From: an uncultured Mollicutes bacterium
GTDB taxonomy: Bacteria; Bacillota_I; Bacilli_A; ML615J-28; CAG-313
Direction: 5' to 3'
DNA: 21,539 bases
Assembly (NCBI GenBank): GCA_900548675.1
Contig: URLJ01000029.1
Span: forward strand, 1 to 21,539
Shown in pieces: positions 7,198-15,161 of this stretch (positions are counted from its first letter, which is position 1; the number at the start of each line of letters is the position of its first letter). Below the pieces are notes generated by a model. That model had not been told where the DNA came from and did not search any database. It was given only the letters and a program-made list of their open reading frames with translations. The position numbers were made by a program, and so were the translations under genes.

Positions 7198-8931
7198 ATG
7201 AAAGAAGCATTTAAACATATTGGATGGTTTTTAAAGTTACGTTGGCGTAAGTATTTATTGTGTGCTATTACCTTATTAATCGTTTCAGTAACGCCTACTA
7301 TTCCTGCTAAAATCTTAGGCTTAGCAATCGATGAAATAGCGATGGGAACAATCACATCTGAAAAATTGATTTGGTATCTTTTGGGTCTTTTCTTATTTCC
7401 TTTTACAACTTACCTAATTAATATTGTTTATCACTATACTATTAATAGTTTAGGTCACGATTTATCATTTATATTAAGAGAAAAGTACATTGAACATTTG
7501 TTTGATATGGATGCATCACTTTATGAAAAATATACTAAAGGAGATTTAATTGCTAGAGCGACAAATGATTTACAAAATTTAACTATTCTCGCTACAACTT
7601 TCTTACAATCTATAGTTTACTATACCGCTTTAATCGTAGCTTCGATAACGATGATGTTGCTTATAAGTCCGATTCTTACATTGTGCTCAGTCTTTTTTAT
7701 GCCTTTTGCTATTTTTTATCTAAATTATAAAAGAAAACAAAAGCGAGCATACTATAAAATCCATCATGAAATATATGGTGAAATGACAGAAAATGTATTA
7801 GAGTCAATCGAATCAGTAAAAGTTGTGAGAGCATATGGAGCAGAAAAACAAGATTTTGAAAAAACGAAAAAAGCAATTGACAATGATGTTAATTCATGGT
7901 GGAAGATTCTTAAGTTTGAATCTCTTTTTACCCCTATGTTTGAACTCATTTATGCTACAGCGTATTTTACAGCGATTGGTTTGGGATGCTATTTGGTAGT
8001 AACCATTAAAATCACTCCAGGGTCACTCCTTAGCTTTTTAGTATATATTGTGATGTTATATAACCCTTTAATAGGATTAAGTAATATTTTAAATAATATT
8101 AGTACAATAACAATTGCTGATAGCAGATTCTATGAAATAATGAATACAAAACCTTTAGTAGAAGAAGCCACAGAGGCACTTCCTGCAATAGAATTTGCAT
8201 CTTTAGAGTATGTTAATGTTTCTTTTAAATATCCATTTGATAAAGAAAAAGTAATCAATAATATAAATTTAAAACTCCATAAAGGAGAAACAATTGGAAT
8301 AGTTGGGCCATCAGGGGCAGGTAAATCAACTTTAATTCGTCAAATTCTTAGAGAGTTTAATATAACTGAAGGTGCTATTTTAATTAATGGTGAACCGATC
8401 GAAAAGTATAAAATTGAGGATGTTAGAAACATGGTAGGATATGTTCCTCAAGATAATATTCTTTTTAGAAGAAGTATCGATGATAATATTTTAATTGGAA
8501 ATCCTACTGCGAATGCGGTGGATATCAATCAAGCGATGCAGATATCTGATTTTAAAAAAGATTTGTTAGAAATGCCACAGGGAGAAAAAACGCTTGTATC
8601 TGAACTAGGTTCGACCTTAAGTGGAGGACAACGTCAACGCTTGTCTATCGCTCGTGCGCTTGTTAAAAATCCCCAAATTTTAATTTTAGATGATTCATTA
8701 AGTGCAGTAGATGCAGTTACGGAAGCCAACATCATTAGACAACTAAAAGAAACACGTGAGGGTAAAACAAATATTATTGTAGCCCATCGTTTTTCTGCCA
8801 TAGCTGCTAGTGATAAAATAATTGTGATGAATAATGGTCGAATTACGGATTGTGGAACTCATCAAGAATTATTAAGCTATGATAACTGGTATAAGTTTCA
8901 ATATTTAAGACAAATAAAGGAGGAGGAATAA
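7198..8931 (+). CDS. Heterodimeric ABC exporter, subunit with degenerate site (BmrC/YheI-like)
   Basis: 577 aa: an N-terminal membrane domain with six predicted helices (about 15-300) fused to a nucleotide-binding domain (about 330-570). Walker A is GPSGAGKS (370-377), the signature is LSGGQ (474-478), and the H-loop is His530. After Walker B the catalytic Glu is replaced by Asp (D498-D499, LDDSLSAVD). That substitution marks the degenerate-site half of heterodimeric multidrug exporters such as BmrC, LmrC and TM287. The ATG at 7198 has GAGGTG 4 nt upstream; the in-frame TTG at 7186 overlaps that site and is rejected. The ribosome binding site of the partner gene lies inside this gene's last codons, so the two are tightly coupled. 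Substrate cannot be read from the sequence. Confidence 0.9.
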   Translation: MKEAFKHIGWFLKLRWRKYLLCAITLLIVSVTPTIPAKILGLAIDEIAMGTITSEKLIWYLLGLFLFPFTTYLINIVYHYTINSLGHDLSFILREKYIEHLFDMDASLYEKYTKGDLIARATNDLQNLTILATTFLQSIVYYTALIVASITMMLLISPILTLCSVFFMPFAIFYLNYKRKQKRAYYKIHHEIYGEMTENVLESIESVKVVRAYGAEKQDFEKTKKAIDNDVNSWWKILKFESLFTPMFELIYATAYFTAIGLGCYLVVTIKITPGSLLSFLVYIVMLYNPLIGLSNILNNISTITIADSRFYEIMNTKPLVEEATEALPAIEFASLEYVNVSFKYPFDKEKVINNINLKLHKGETIGIVGPSGAGKSTLIRQILREFNITEGAILINGEPIEKYKIEDVRNMVGYVPQDNILFRRSIDDNILIGNPTANAVDINQAMQISDFKKDLLEMPQGEKTLVSELGSTLSGGQRQRLSIARALVKNPQILILDDSLSAVDAVTEANIIRQLKETREGKTNIIVAHRFSAIAASDKIIVMNNGRITDCGTHQELLSYDNWYKFQYLRQIKEEE

Positions 8932-8937
8932 AAGACA

Positions 8938-10989
8938 ATGAAAAATTATAAAAGATTATTTCATTTTGTAAAAGGTAGAACTCCTCTTTTGATACTCAGT
9001 CTTTCAATGATTTTAATTGTTCAAATATTAGGTTTTATTTCACCATTACTCGTTAAAAGCATTCTTGATGACTGCATAATGGGAATAGAGTACGAATGGC
9101 GTGAAGTGATACCTCCTGCTGAAAAAAATAGTCGCTATGTTACTTATCACAATAAAACATATGTTCAAAAAAGATATCTTAGTGATGATGATGTTTCTTT
9201 AAAAAAGGTCAGTATAGTAATCTATAAAACGACATTTTATTTTGTTGAAGAAGAAGTCATTGACGGTAATAAAAAAATTGAAGATGATAAATTAGTTATC
9301 AGTAATAAAGATCAAACGAAAACATATGAGGCTATTCCCCTTACTGCGAAGGAAGTTACGTCATTTTATCGACCTATTTTTAAACTTTTAATTATTTTAC
9401 TAGTTTTGTTATTTATAAAAATGCTTTTAACAATTTTATGTACTTTTATTCAACATTTTTCAACCAATCGTGTAGTTAATTGGATCGCAAGAGATGGTAG
9501 AACGGAAGCTATGGAGGCAGTAGAGCGACTTCCTATTAAATATTTTGAAGAGGAACCAGCTGGAAAAATGGCAACACGAATTACAAGAGATGTTGATGGA
9601 ATGATCATCCTCTATCGACAAATTATAAATCTTTTTGCTTCAGTAATACTAAGTTTTACATTTGCCTATTTAGGAATGTTTTATCTAAATTATAAATTAG
9701 CTCTTTTAAGTTTTGTTGTTTATCCACTTGTGTTTTTATGGGTAAAATTTTTCCTAAAACATTTAAAGAAAATAGCTTCATCTGTTAATGAATCGCGGAG
9801 TTTGTTAACTGGAAAAATAAATGAAATAATAAATGGAATTCATATTCTACAGATTTTTAATTTTAAAAAGCAAACAGTTGAAGAATTTGATGAAATCAGT
9901 GAAGAATATAAAAAGGAACAATTGAAGGAAAGCAAATTCAGTTTGTCGTTAGGCTGGAATTTGATAAATGTCGCTAAAGCACTTGTAACGACGGCGGTAG
10001 TTGCCTTTTTTGGTTTTCAAGAATTATCATTTGCAGGAATAGTAATTACCGCGGGGACAATTTATGCCTATAATGAATACCTTCTAAAAATAATAGAACC
10101 AATATCGATAATTTTTACGCAAATCAATCAATTTACACATTCTCATGTACAAATAGAAAGAATCCATAAAATTATTGAAGGGCCAAAAGAAGATGACAGC
10201 AAAGTAATAATTCCAAGATATAAAGGGGATGTTACATTTGATAACGTGTGGTTTGCATATAATGAAAAAGATTATGTTCTAAAAGGCGTTAGTTTCAATA
10301 TAAAAGCAGGAACAACCGTAGGACTTGTTGGTGCTACTGGAAGTGGTAAAACGTCTTTAATGAGTCTCCTTTTACGTTTTTATGATATAACGGATGAACT
10401 TAGTGGAAAGATTTATGTTGATAATGTTGACATTACAACATATAGTAAGAGAAGTTATCGTGAGCATATTGGGATAGTCTTACAAGAACCTATACTAATA
10501 AAGGGGACAATTGCTAGTAATATTCGTTTTGGAAAAAACGATGTTACGGATAAAGAAATTGAAGATACTTTAAGAAAAATAGGTGGCGGCAAAATAATTG
10601 ACAAATTTGAAAAAGGTATCAATCAACCAATATCAAGAAGTGGTGTTAATCTTTCTGCTGGTGAAAAACAAATAATATCGCTTGCGAGAGTAATGGTATT
10701 TAATCCTAGTATTGTAGTGATGGATGAAGCAACATCACATATTGATACTGAAACCGAAGCGATGATTGAAGAGGCATTGAAAACGGTATGCAAGGGGCGG
10801 ACAATGATCATTATCGCTCATCGTTTATCAACTATTTTCAATGCAGATGATATTATCGTATTAGATCATGGACTAAAAGTTGAAGAAGGTACACACCATG
10901 AACTCATTGAAAAAAATGGCGTTTACGCAAACATATATAGAGCTCAAGCTGATTCGATAAGAGAAGCCTTTGAAAAATATAAATTTTAA
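8938..10989 (+). CDS. Heterodimeric ABC exporter, catalytic subunit with extracellular insert (BmrD/YheH-like)
   Basis: 683 aa. Helix 1 (about 14-36) is followed by a polar insert of about 100 residues (38-143) before helix 2. B. subtilis BmrD has a comparable extracellular domain between its first two helices, which explains the length. The remaining helices lie at about 144-400. The nucleotide-binding domain has Walker A GATGSGKT (465-472), signature LSAGE (572-576), Walker B with D596-E597 (VVMDEATSHID) and H628. The catalytic Glu is present here and absent in the partner. The non-canonical LSAGE signature pairs with the partner's degenerate Walker B, as in BmrCD. It likely forms an ATP-driven export pump with the 7198-8931 product; the GH9 gene follows 14 nt downstream. 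Drug, lipid or peptide export is possible. Confidence 0.9.
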   Translation: MKNYKRLFHFVKGRTPLLILSLSMILIVQILGFISPLLVKSILDDCIMGIEYEWREVIPPAEKNSRYVTYHNKTYVQKRYLSDDDVSLKKVSIVIYKTTFYFVEEEVIDGNKKIEDDKLVISNKDQTKTYEAIPLTAKEVTSFYRPIFKLLIILLVLLFIKMLLTILCTFIQHFSTNRVVNWIARDGRTEAMEAVERLPIKYFEEEPAGKMATRITRDVDGMIILYRQIINLFASVILSFTFAYLGMFYLNYKLALLSFVVYPLVFLWVKFFLKHLKKIASSVNESRSLLTGKINEIINGIHILQIFNFKKQTVEEFDEISEEYKKEQLKESKFSLSLGWNLINVAKALVTTAVVAFFGFQELSFAGIVITAGTIYAYNEYLLKIIEPISIIFTQINQFTHSHVQIERIHKIIEGPKEDDSKVIIPRYKGDVTFDNVWFAYNEKDYVLKGVSFNIKAGTTVGLVGATGSGKTSLMSLLLRFYDITDELSGKIYVDNVDITTYSKRSYREHIGIVLQEPILIKGTIASNIRFGKNDVTDKEIEDTLRKIGGGKIIDKFEKGINQPISRSGVNLSAGEKQIISLARVMVFNPSIVVMDEATSHIDTETEAMIEEALKTVCKGRTMIIIAHRLSTIFNADDIIVLDHGLKVEEGTHHELIEKNGVYANIYRAQADSIREAFEKYKF

Positions 10990-11003
10990 AGGAGTAAGAA
11001 TTT

Positions 11004-13289
11004 ATGAATAGTAATGAGAAACTAAAAACTTTTGATGATATTAATGAATCTAGACTAACTAATTTAGAAAATGATGCATCGTCAAGATGGCAAACTAAAA
11101 AGGTAGATTGTGAAAGTACTATTAACCTTCTGGATGAAAACTATATTGAGAGTTTTTCCGCTAATCTACCTTTTGAAAAAATAGACAATAATGGCGTTAG
11201 TTTAACAGGCTCTACAAAAGTAGAAGTGATTACTCCACGTCCAACGATAAGTGCCACTTGGCAATACAAAAATTTTAACCTAAAAGGCTGCAATAGATTA
11301 CGTGTTGTAATGAATGTCAAAGCAGAAGGTTATTATAATTTCTATACCCATTTGAGTATTTTTTCTAATAACGTTTGGTATAAAGATGCTCCATCAATTA
11401 CCCCTAATAACGATGCCGTTATTTTGTGGGAACTAGATGAAGAAAAACTAAATAATATTGAAAAACTCATGATATCAGTTTTTATGATGGGTTGTCCACC
11501 TGAGGCTTTAGATAAAGTAACAATTGAAATCAAAGAAATTGTTTTAGAAAAAGTCGATTTAGAATATAGTTATGGTTGGACTGTTACAAATGGGATATCA
11601 TATCATCATTTAGGGTATAATCCTAAAATGGCTAAAATTGCTTTTGCAGGAAATACTAATGAAATGATTTTTCACCTTAAAGATAAAAATGACAAAATAG
11701 TTTTTACTAATGATGTTGTCATTAAAAAAACTGATATTGGGGAATTTAAGCTTCTAGATTTCACTACATTTAGAAAAAAAGGTTTTTATAAAATTGTAGT
11801 AGGAGAGTATTATACACCATACTTTGAAATTGGTGAAAGAATATACGATACTGCTATTATTAAAAGTTTGAACTTTTTAAAATCATTAAGATGTGGTACT
11901 GATGTTCCCCATGTTCATTCGGCTTGTCATTTGAATTGTCGAACATATAATGCCTTGGGCGATAGTGTTCCTAACTTTGGGGGATGGCACGATGCTGGTG
12001 ATGTTTCACAATTTGAAATCTGCACTGCTGAGATGGCATACGCTCTATTTGAATTAGCTGCTGCCCTAAATGAACATACAAATCCACTTCATCAAAGAAT
12101 TTTGGAAGAAGCAAAGATTGGTGTAGACTGGCTTTTAAGAACAAGATTTGGTAATGGCGAAAGAGCTTTAGCCGTTACTTATTATATTTGGCGCGATAAT
12201 CTTTTAAAGGCTAATGATAAAACAGTTTATTTAAATAATGCGGAAAATGGACCTTTTGAAAATTTTTTGGCCGCGGCTACTGAAGCATTCGCTGCTAGAA
12301 CCTTTGAAAGAAGTGATCCTATCTATAGTAAATGGGCCCTAAGAGCAGCAATAGAAGATTACAATTTTGCGTTAGATGGTTATAAAAAAGGAATACATAG
12401 TTTGAGATGGGGTAAAAACATCGATCAGCAAATATCAGGAGCCTTAATCACTGCGGCAGTGCAAATATACAAATTAACAAAGAATAAAGCGCTTATCGAA
12501 GATGCAGTTAAGGCCGCAAGTACTATTGTTTTATGTCAGGAAACAGTAGAAATTGGTGATGATAAAATTAGAGGCTTTTTCTATGAAGATGTAGAACATC
12601 GTTATATGCTCTCATATGAACATAGAGGTCATGAAGAAACAGCCCTTAAGGCCTTAGTGCTTTTGTTGGAAGTTGCAAGTGATCATAAAGATAGTGAAAA
12701 ATGGATCCAATGTTTAAAACTATATCGTGAATACATTATGAATACTCTTAAGTATACTGCGCCTTACAATCTTCTTTTAGGTGGAGTATATGATTTAAAT
12801 AAGATAAACTTAGAACATTTCACATACCCTAAAGGAAAAGAAGAGGAGGTACTAACAAAACTTCAAAGGCAAATTAAAAAGGGTGTGAAAATTACTGACT
12901 CCGTGTTCATTAGAAAAATGCCAATAGCGTATTCCCGAAAAGGTTTCCATGCTACTCTTCTCAGTAAAACAAAAGGAGTTGCAATGATAGCCAATTATTT
13001 TAATGATCGGGATTTATTAAAAATTGCTAATGATCAATTAGAGTGGATTATCGGTCGTAATCCCTTTAATACTTCAACGATGTATGGTGAGGGGCATAAT
13101 TATCATCCTTTATATGTCGCCTTTTCAAAACAACTCATTGGCGCGCTTCCTGTAGGGTTTAAAACCAAAAACGATGAAGATATACCTTATTGGCCTCAAG
13201 CTGTCGATGCTGTTTATAAAGAAATATGGGGACATACAACGGGTAAGTATTTATCGGTCGTAGCAGACATTTATAAAGGATATAAATAA
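11004..13289 (+). CDS. Glycoside hydrolase family 9 enzyme, apparently cytoplasmic
   Basis: 761 aa with no signal peptide (starts MNSNEKLKTFDD). Residues about 45-185 look like a beta-rich carbohydrate-binding-type domain. About 190-278 fits the Ig-like (CelD_N) domain that precedes many GH9 catalytic domains. About 280-760 is the (alpha/alpha)6 barrel. The diagnostic GH9 motif GGWHDAGD is at 326-333, with D330 and D333 as the pair that activates water. E740 in KEIWGHTTGKYLS stands where the general acid normally lies, near the C-terminus; IIGRNPFNTS (682-691) is also typical. GH9 enzymes are inverting beta-glycosidases such as endoglucanases and exo-glucosaminidases. Without a leader this one probably acts on imported oligosaccharides or cytoplasmic glycans. 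AAAGGAG (10988-10994) overlaps the end of the exporter gene, implying one transcript. Substrate is unknown. Confidence 0.85.
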   Translation: MNSNEKLKTFDDINESRLTNLENDASSRWQTKKVDCESTINLLDENYIESFSANLPFEKIDNNGVSLTGSTKVEVITPRPTISATWQYKNFNLKGCNRLRVVMNVKAEGYYNFYTHLSIFSNNVWYKDAPSITPNNDAVILWELDEEKLNNIEKLMISVFMMGCPPEALDKVTIEIKEIVLEKVDLEYSYGWTVTNGISYHHLGYNPKMAKIAFAGNTNEMIFHLKDKNDKIVFTNDVVIKKTDIGEFKLLDFTTFRKKGFYKIVVGEYYTPYFEIGERIYDTAIIKSLNFLKSLRCGTDVPHVHSACHLNCRTYNALGDSVPNFGGWHDAGDVSQFEICTAEMAYALFELAAALNEHTNPLHQRILEEAKIGVDWLLRTRFGNGERALAVTYYIWRDNLLKANDKTVYLNNAENGPFENFLAAATEAFAARTFERSDPIYSKWALRAAIEDYNFALDGYKKGIHSLRWGKNIDQQISGALITAAVQIYKLTKNKALIEDAVKAASTIVLCQETVEIGDDKIRGFFYEDVEHRYMLSYEHRGHEETALKALVLLLEVASDHKDSEKWIQCLKLYREYIMNTLKYTAPYNLLLGGVYDLNKINLEHFTYPKGKEEEVLTKLQRQIKKGVKITDSVFIRKMPIAYSRKGFHATLLSKTKGVAMIANYFNDRDLLKIANDQLEWIIGRNPFNTSTMYGEGHNYHPLYVAFSKQLIGALPVGFKTKNDEDIPYWPQAVDAVYKEIWGHTTGKYLSVVADIYKGYK

Positions 13290-13302
13290 CGGATTACTTT
13301 AT

Positions 13303-13331
13303 TTGACAAATTATCAAAGTAAGAATAAAAT
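13303..13331 (+). promoter_or_regulatory. Strong promoter of the ABC ATPase pseudogene
   Basis: A perfect -35 TTGACA (13303-13308) and a -10 TAAAAT (13326-13331) are separated by 17 nt. The first inverted-repeat operator begins at the last base of the -10, the arrangement expected for a repressor that blocks this promoter. Confidence 0.82.
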
Positions 13332-13362
13332 ATATAAGGTTAGCAGCAGCTAACCTTATATA
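13331..13362. promoter_or_regulatory. Operator 1: 14-bp perfect inverted repeat
   Basis: Arms 13331-13344 and 13349-13362 are perfectly complementary around AGCA. The core is GTTAG (13339-13343), 6 nt, CTAAC (13350-13354). It covers the expected transcription start. No T-run follows, so a protein-binding site is more likely than a terminator. Size and symmetry suit a TetR- or MarR-type dimer. No regulator gene is in the window. Confidence 0.7.
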
Positions 13363-13372
13363 TTAAAGATTA

Positions 13373-13390
13373 AGTTAGCAATTACTAACT
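13373..13390. promoter_or_regulatory. Operator 2: second GTTAG-N6-CTAAC site
   Basis: AGTTAG (13373-13378), CAATTA, CTAACT (13385-13390) repeats the half-sites and the exact 6-nt spacing of operator 1. The centres are 35 bp apart. It lies in the 5' UTR just before the ribosome binding site AGAAGGAG. Confidence 0.65.
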
Positions 13391-13402
13391 AGAAGGAGCA
13401 AT

Positions 13403-14121
13403 ATGAATATCGTAGAAGTATAAAATGTTAGTAAAATTTATTCAGCTGAAGATCATATTTTAAAAGCTTTAGATGAAGTAAACTTAAATCTTGAAAAAGG
13501 AAAGATTATTGTCGTTTTAGGACCATCTGGAGCTGGTAAGTCTACTTTATTGAATTTACTAGGAGGATTAGATACACCAACTAGTGGTAAAATAATTGTT
13601 GATGGAAATGACATATCTAAACTTAGTGATGATGGTCTTGCAGAATATCGAGCTGAAAAAGTTGGATTTATTTTTCAATTTTATAATTTAATACCAACTT
13701 TAACAGTATTAGAAAATGTATCACTTGTAAATGAAATTTCTAAAAATCACCTAGATGCTAAAGAAATGCTTAATGAAGTAGGATTATTAGACCACATTAA
13801 TAATTTTCCATCAGAACTTTCTGGTGGAGAACAACAAAGAGTGTCGATTGCGAGAGCGTTATGTAAAAATCCTGAAATCATTCTTTGTGATGAGCCGACT
13901 GGGCACTTGATTCTAAAACAGGTATTGTAGTTTTAAAACTATTGAGATCGATGTGTGAGAATCACAATAAAACGGTCGTTGTTGTTACACATAATCAAAA
14001 TATTGCAAAAATAGCAGATACAATAATAAGCGTAAAAAACGGCAAAATAGGTTTTTACTATATAAAGAGGTACAATTGTTTAAAAAAAACATATACTAAA
14101 TATAGGAAAACAGATTTGTAA
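13403..14121 (+). pseudogene. Broken MacB/LolD-type ABC transporter ATPase gene
   Basis: The reading frame starts at ATG 13403 behind AGAAGGAG but hits TAA at codon 7 (13421-13423), where a Lys codon (AAA) would continue the protein. The same frame then encodes Walker A GPSGAGKST, the Q-loop region IFQFYNLIPTL (the MacB/LolD/YknY-type pattern), signature LSGGEQQRVSIARAL and Walker B IILCDEPTG. At about 13903 one base is missing. The next frame continues with ALDSKTGIVVLKLLR and VVVVTHNQNIAKIAD, then KNGKIG, and loses similarity to the family before a stop at 14119-14121. Such ATPases work with an FtsX/MacB-like permease, which normally follows; here asd follows instead. Two independent lesions and the missing partner indicate decay, not a sequencing slip. 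The promoter and operators upstream are intact. Confidence 0.88.
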
Positions 14122-14131
14122 AGGTGATAAA

Positions 14132-15157
14132 TTGCTAATTAAAAAAGATGATGATCGAGAATTAAAGATAAAACATAATGGTATTAGATTAGGAATAGCT
14201 GGTGCAACAGGTCTAGTAGGGAAAATGATGTTAAAGGTACTAGAAGAAAGAAAAATAGCGATAGCTAATTTAGAATTGTATGCTTCAAAAAAAAGCGCTT
14301 CTAGTATTATCAATTACCTCGGAAAAGAATATAAAGTACTAGATATTGAAAAAACAGATTTTCAAAATGTAGATTATGTTTTGTTTGCTTTAGATGAAAA
14401 CATCGCGGGAAAATATATTGAAAAAGCCCTTGAGGTTAATTGCATAGTGATTGATAATTCGGCTCTTTACCGCATGAAAGATAATGTTCCTTTGATAGCA
14501 TCTGGTGTAAATGATTCGGTATTGAATGAAAGTGATCATTTAATTGCTAACCCTAACTGTTCGACCTTGACAACTATTTCGTTATTAGATGTAATTAATA
14601 AAAAATATGGTATCAGCAGTATAAGTTATGCAACCTATCAGTCAGTAAGTGGAAGTGGTATAAAAGGGATAAAAGATTTGCTTGATACAAGAAAAAATTT
14701 AAAATCGCAATTCTATCAGTATCCTATTAGTGAAACATGTATTCCTTTAATAGGAAGAATTAACAATACCGGCTACAGTAGTGAAGAAGAAAAAATGATA
14801 AATGAAACAAGAAAAATTCTGGAAGATGAAAACATCAAAATCAGTGCTACTTGCATAAGAGTACCAGTCCTTAATTGTCACGGCGTTTTAGTAAAAGCTA
14901 AATTAAAAAAAGCTTTTTACATAGAAGATATAAAAAGTATTTTCAAAAAAACGAAAGGAATTATTGTATTAGAAGAACCTCATTTACCAAATTCCGTTCT
15001 AGCAACAGGTAGCGATTTTGTATATGTTGGTCGTATGAGACGGGATACTAGTGATGAAAACAGCATTCTATTTTATGCTGTGACGGACAACTTGCGTAGA
15101 GGAGCAGCATCAAATGCGGTGGATATACTAATAAAACTAATCAAACAAAGGGGGTGA
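14132..15157 (+). CDS. asd: Aspartate-semialdehyde dehydrogenase
   Basis: This enzyme reduces aspartyl phosphate to aspartate semialdehyde with NADPH, the branch point to lysine/diaminopimelate, threonine and methionine. 341 aa. GIAGATGLVGKM (21-32) is the nucleotide-binding loop. The catalytic Cys143 lies in ANPNCSTLTT. TYQSVSGSGIKG, ATCIRVPVLNCHG and the C-terminal DNLRRGAASNAVDI are typical of the bacterial enzyme. Some positions are unusual: VSGSG for VSGAG, and PVLNCHG where PVFxGHS is usual. The best start is TTG at 14132, 4 nt after AAGGTGA; it adds about 15 residues before the usual N-terminus. The next in-frame ATG (residue 32) would destroy the nucleotide-binding loop. No separate promoter is obvious; transcription may come from 13303-13331. 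The nucleosidase gene starts 4 nt after its stop. Confidence 0.92.
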   Translation: MLIKKDDDRELKIKHNGIRLGIAGATGLVGKMMLKVLEERKIAIANLELYASKKSASSIINYLGKEYKVLDIEKTDFQNVDYVLFALDENIAGKYIEKALEVNCIVIDNSALYRMKDNVPLIASGVNDSVLNESDHLIANPNCSTLTTISLLDVINKKYGISSISYATYQSVSGSGIKGIKDLLDTRKNLKSQFYQYPISETCIPLIGRINNTGYSSEEEKMINETRKILEDENIKISATCIRVPVLNCHGVLVKAKLKKAFYIEDIKSIFKKTKGIIVLEEPHLPNSVLATGSDFVYVGRMRRDTSDENSILFYAVTDNLRRGAASNAVDILIKLIKQRG

Positions 15158-15161
15158 AAAG

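Noticed and set aside
13331..13362. Intrinsic terminator after the GH9 gene
   Set aside because: The hairpin is strong but is followed by ATTAAAGATTAAG with no T-run, and it overlaps a consensus promoter, so an operator fits better. A terminator role for the GH9 unit is not excluded.
13550..13930. A stand-alone 126-aa ABC protein
   Set aside because: The open frame starts after Walker A and ends at a frameshift; it is a fragment of the broken gene at 13403-14121.
14132..15157. Mycoplasma-type genetic code (TGA as Trp)
   Set aside because: TGA ends this gene just before the next start, and Trp is encoded by TGG throughout the window.
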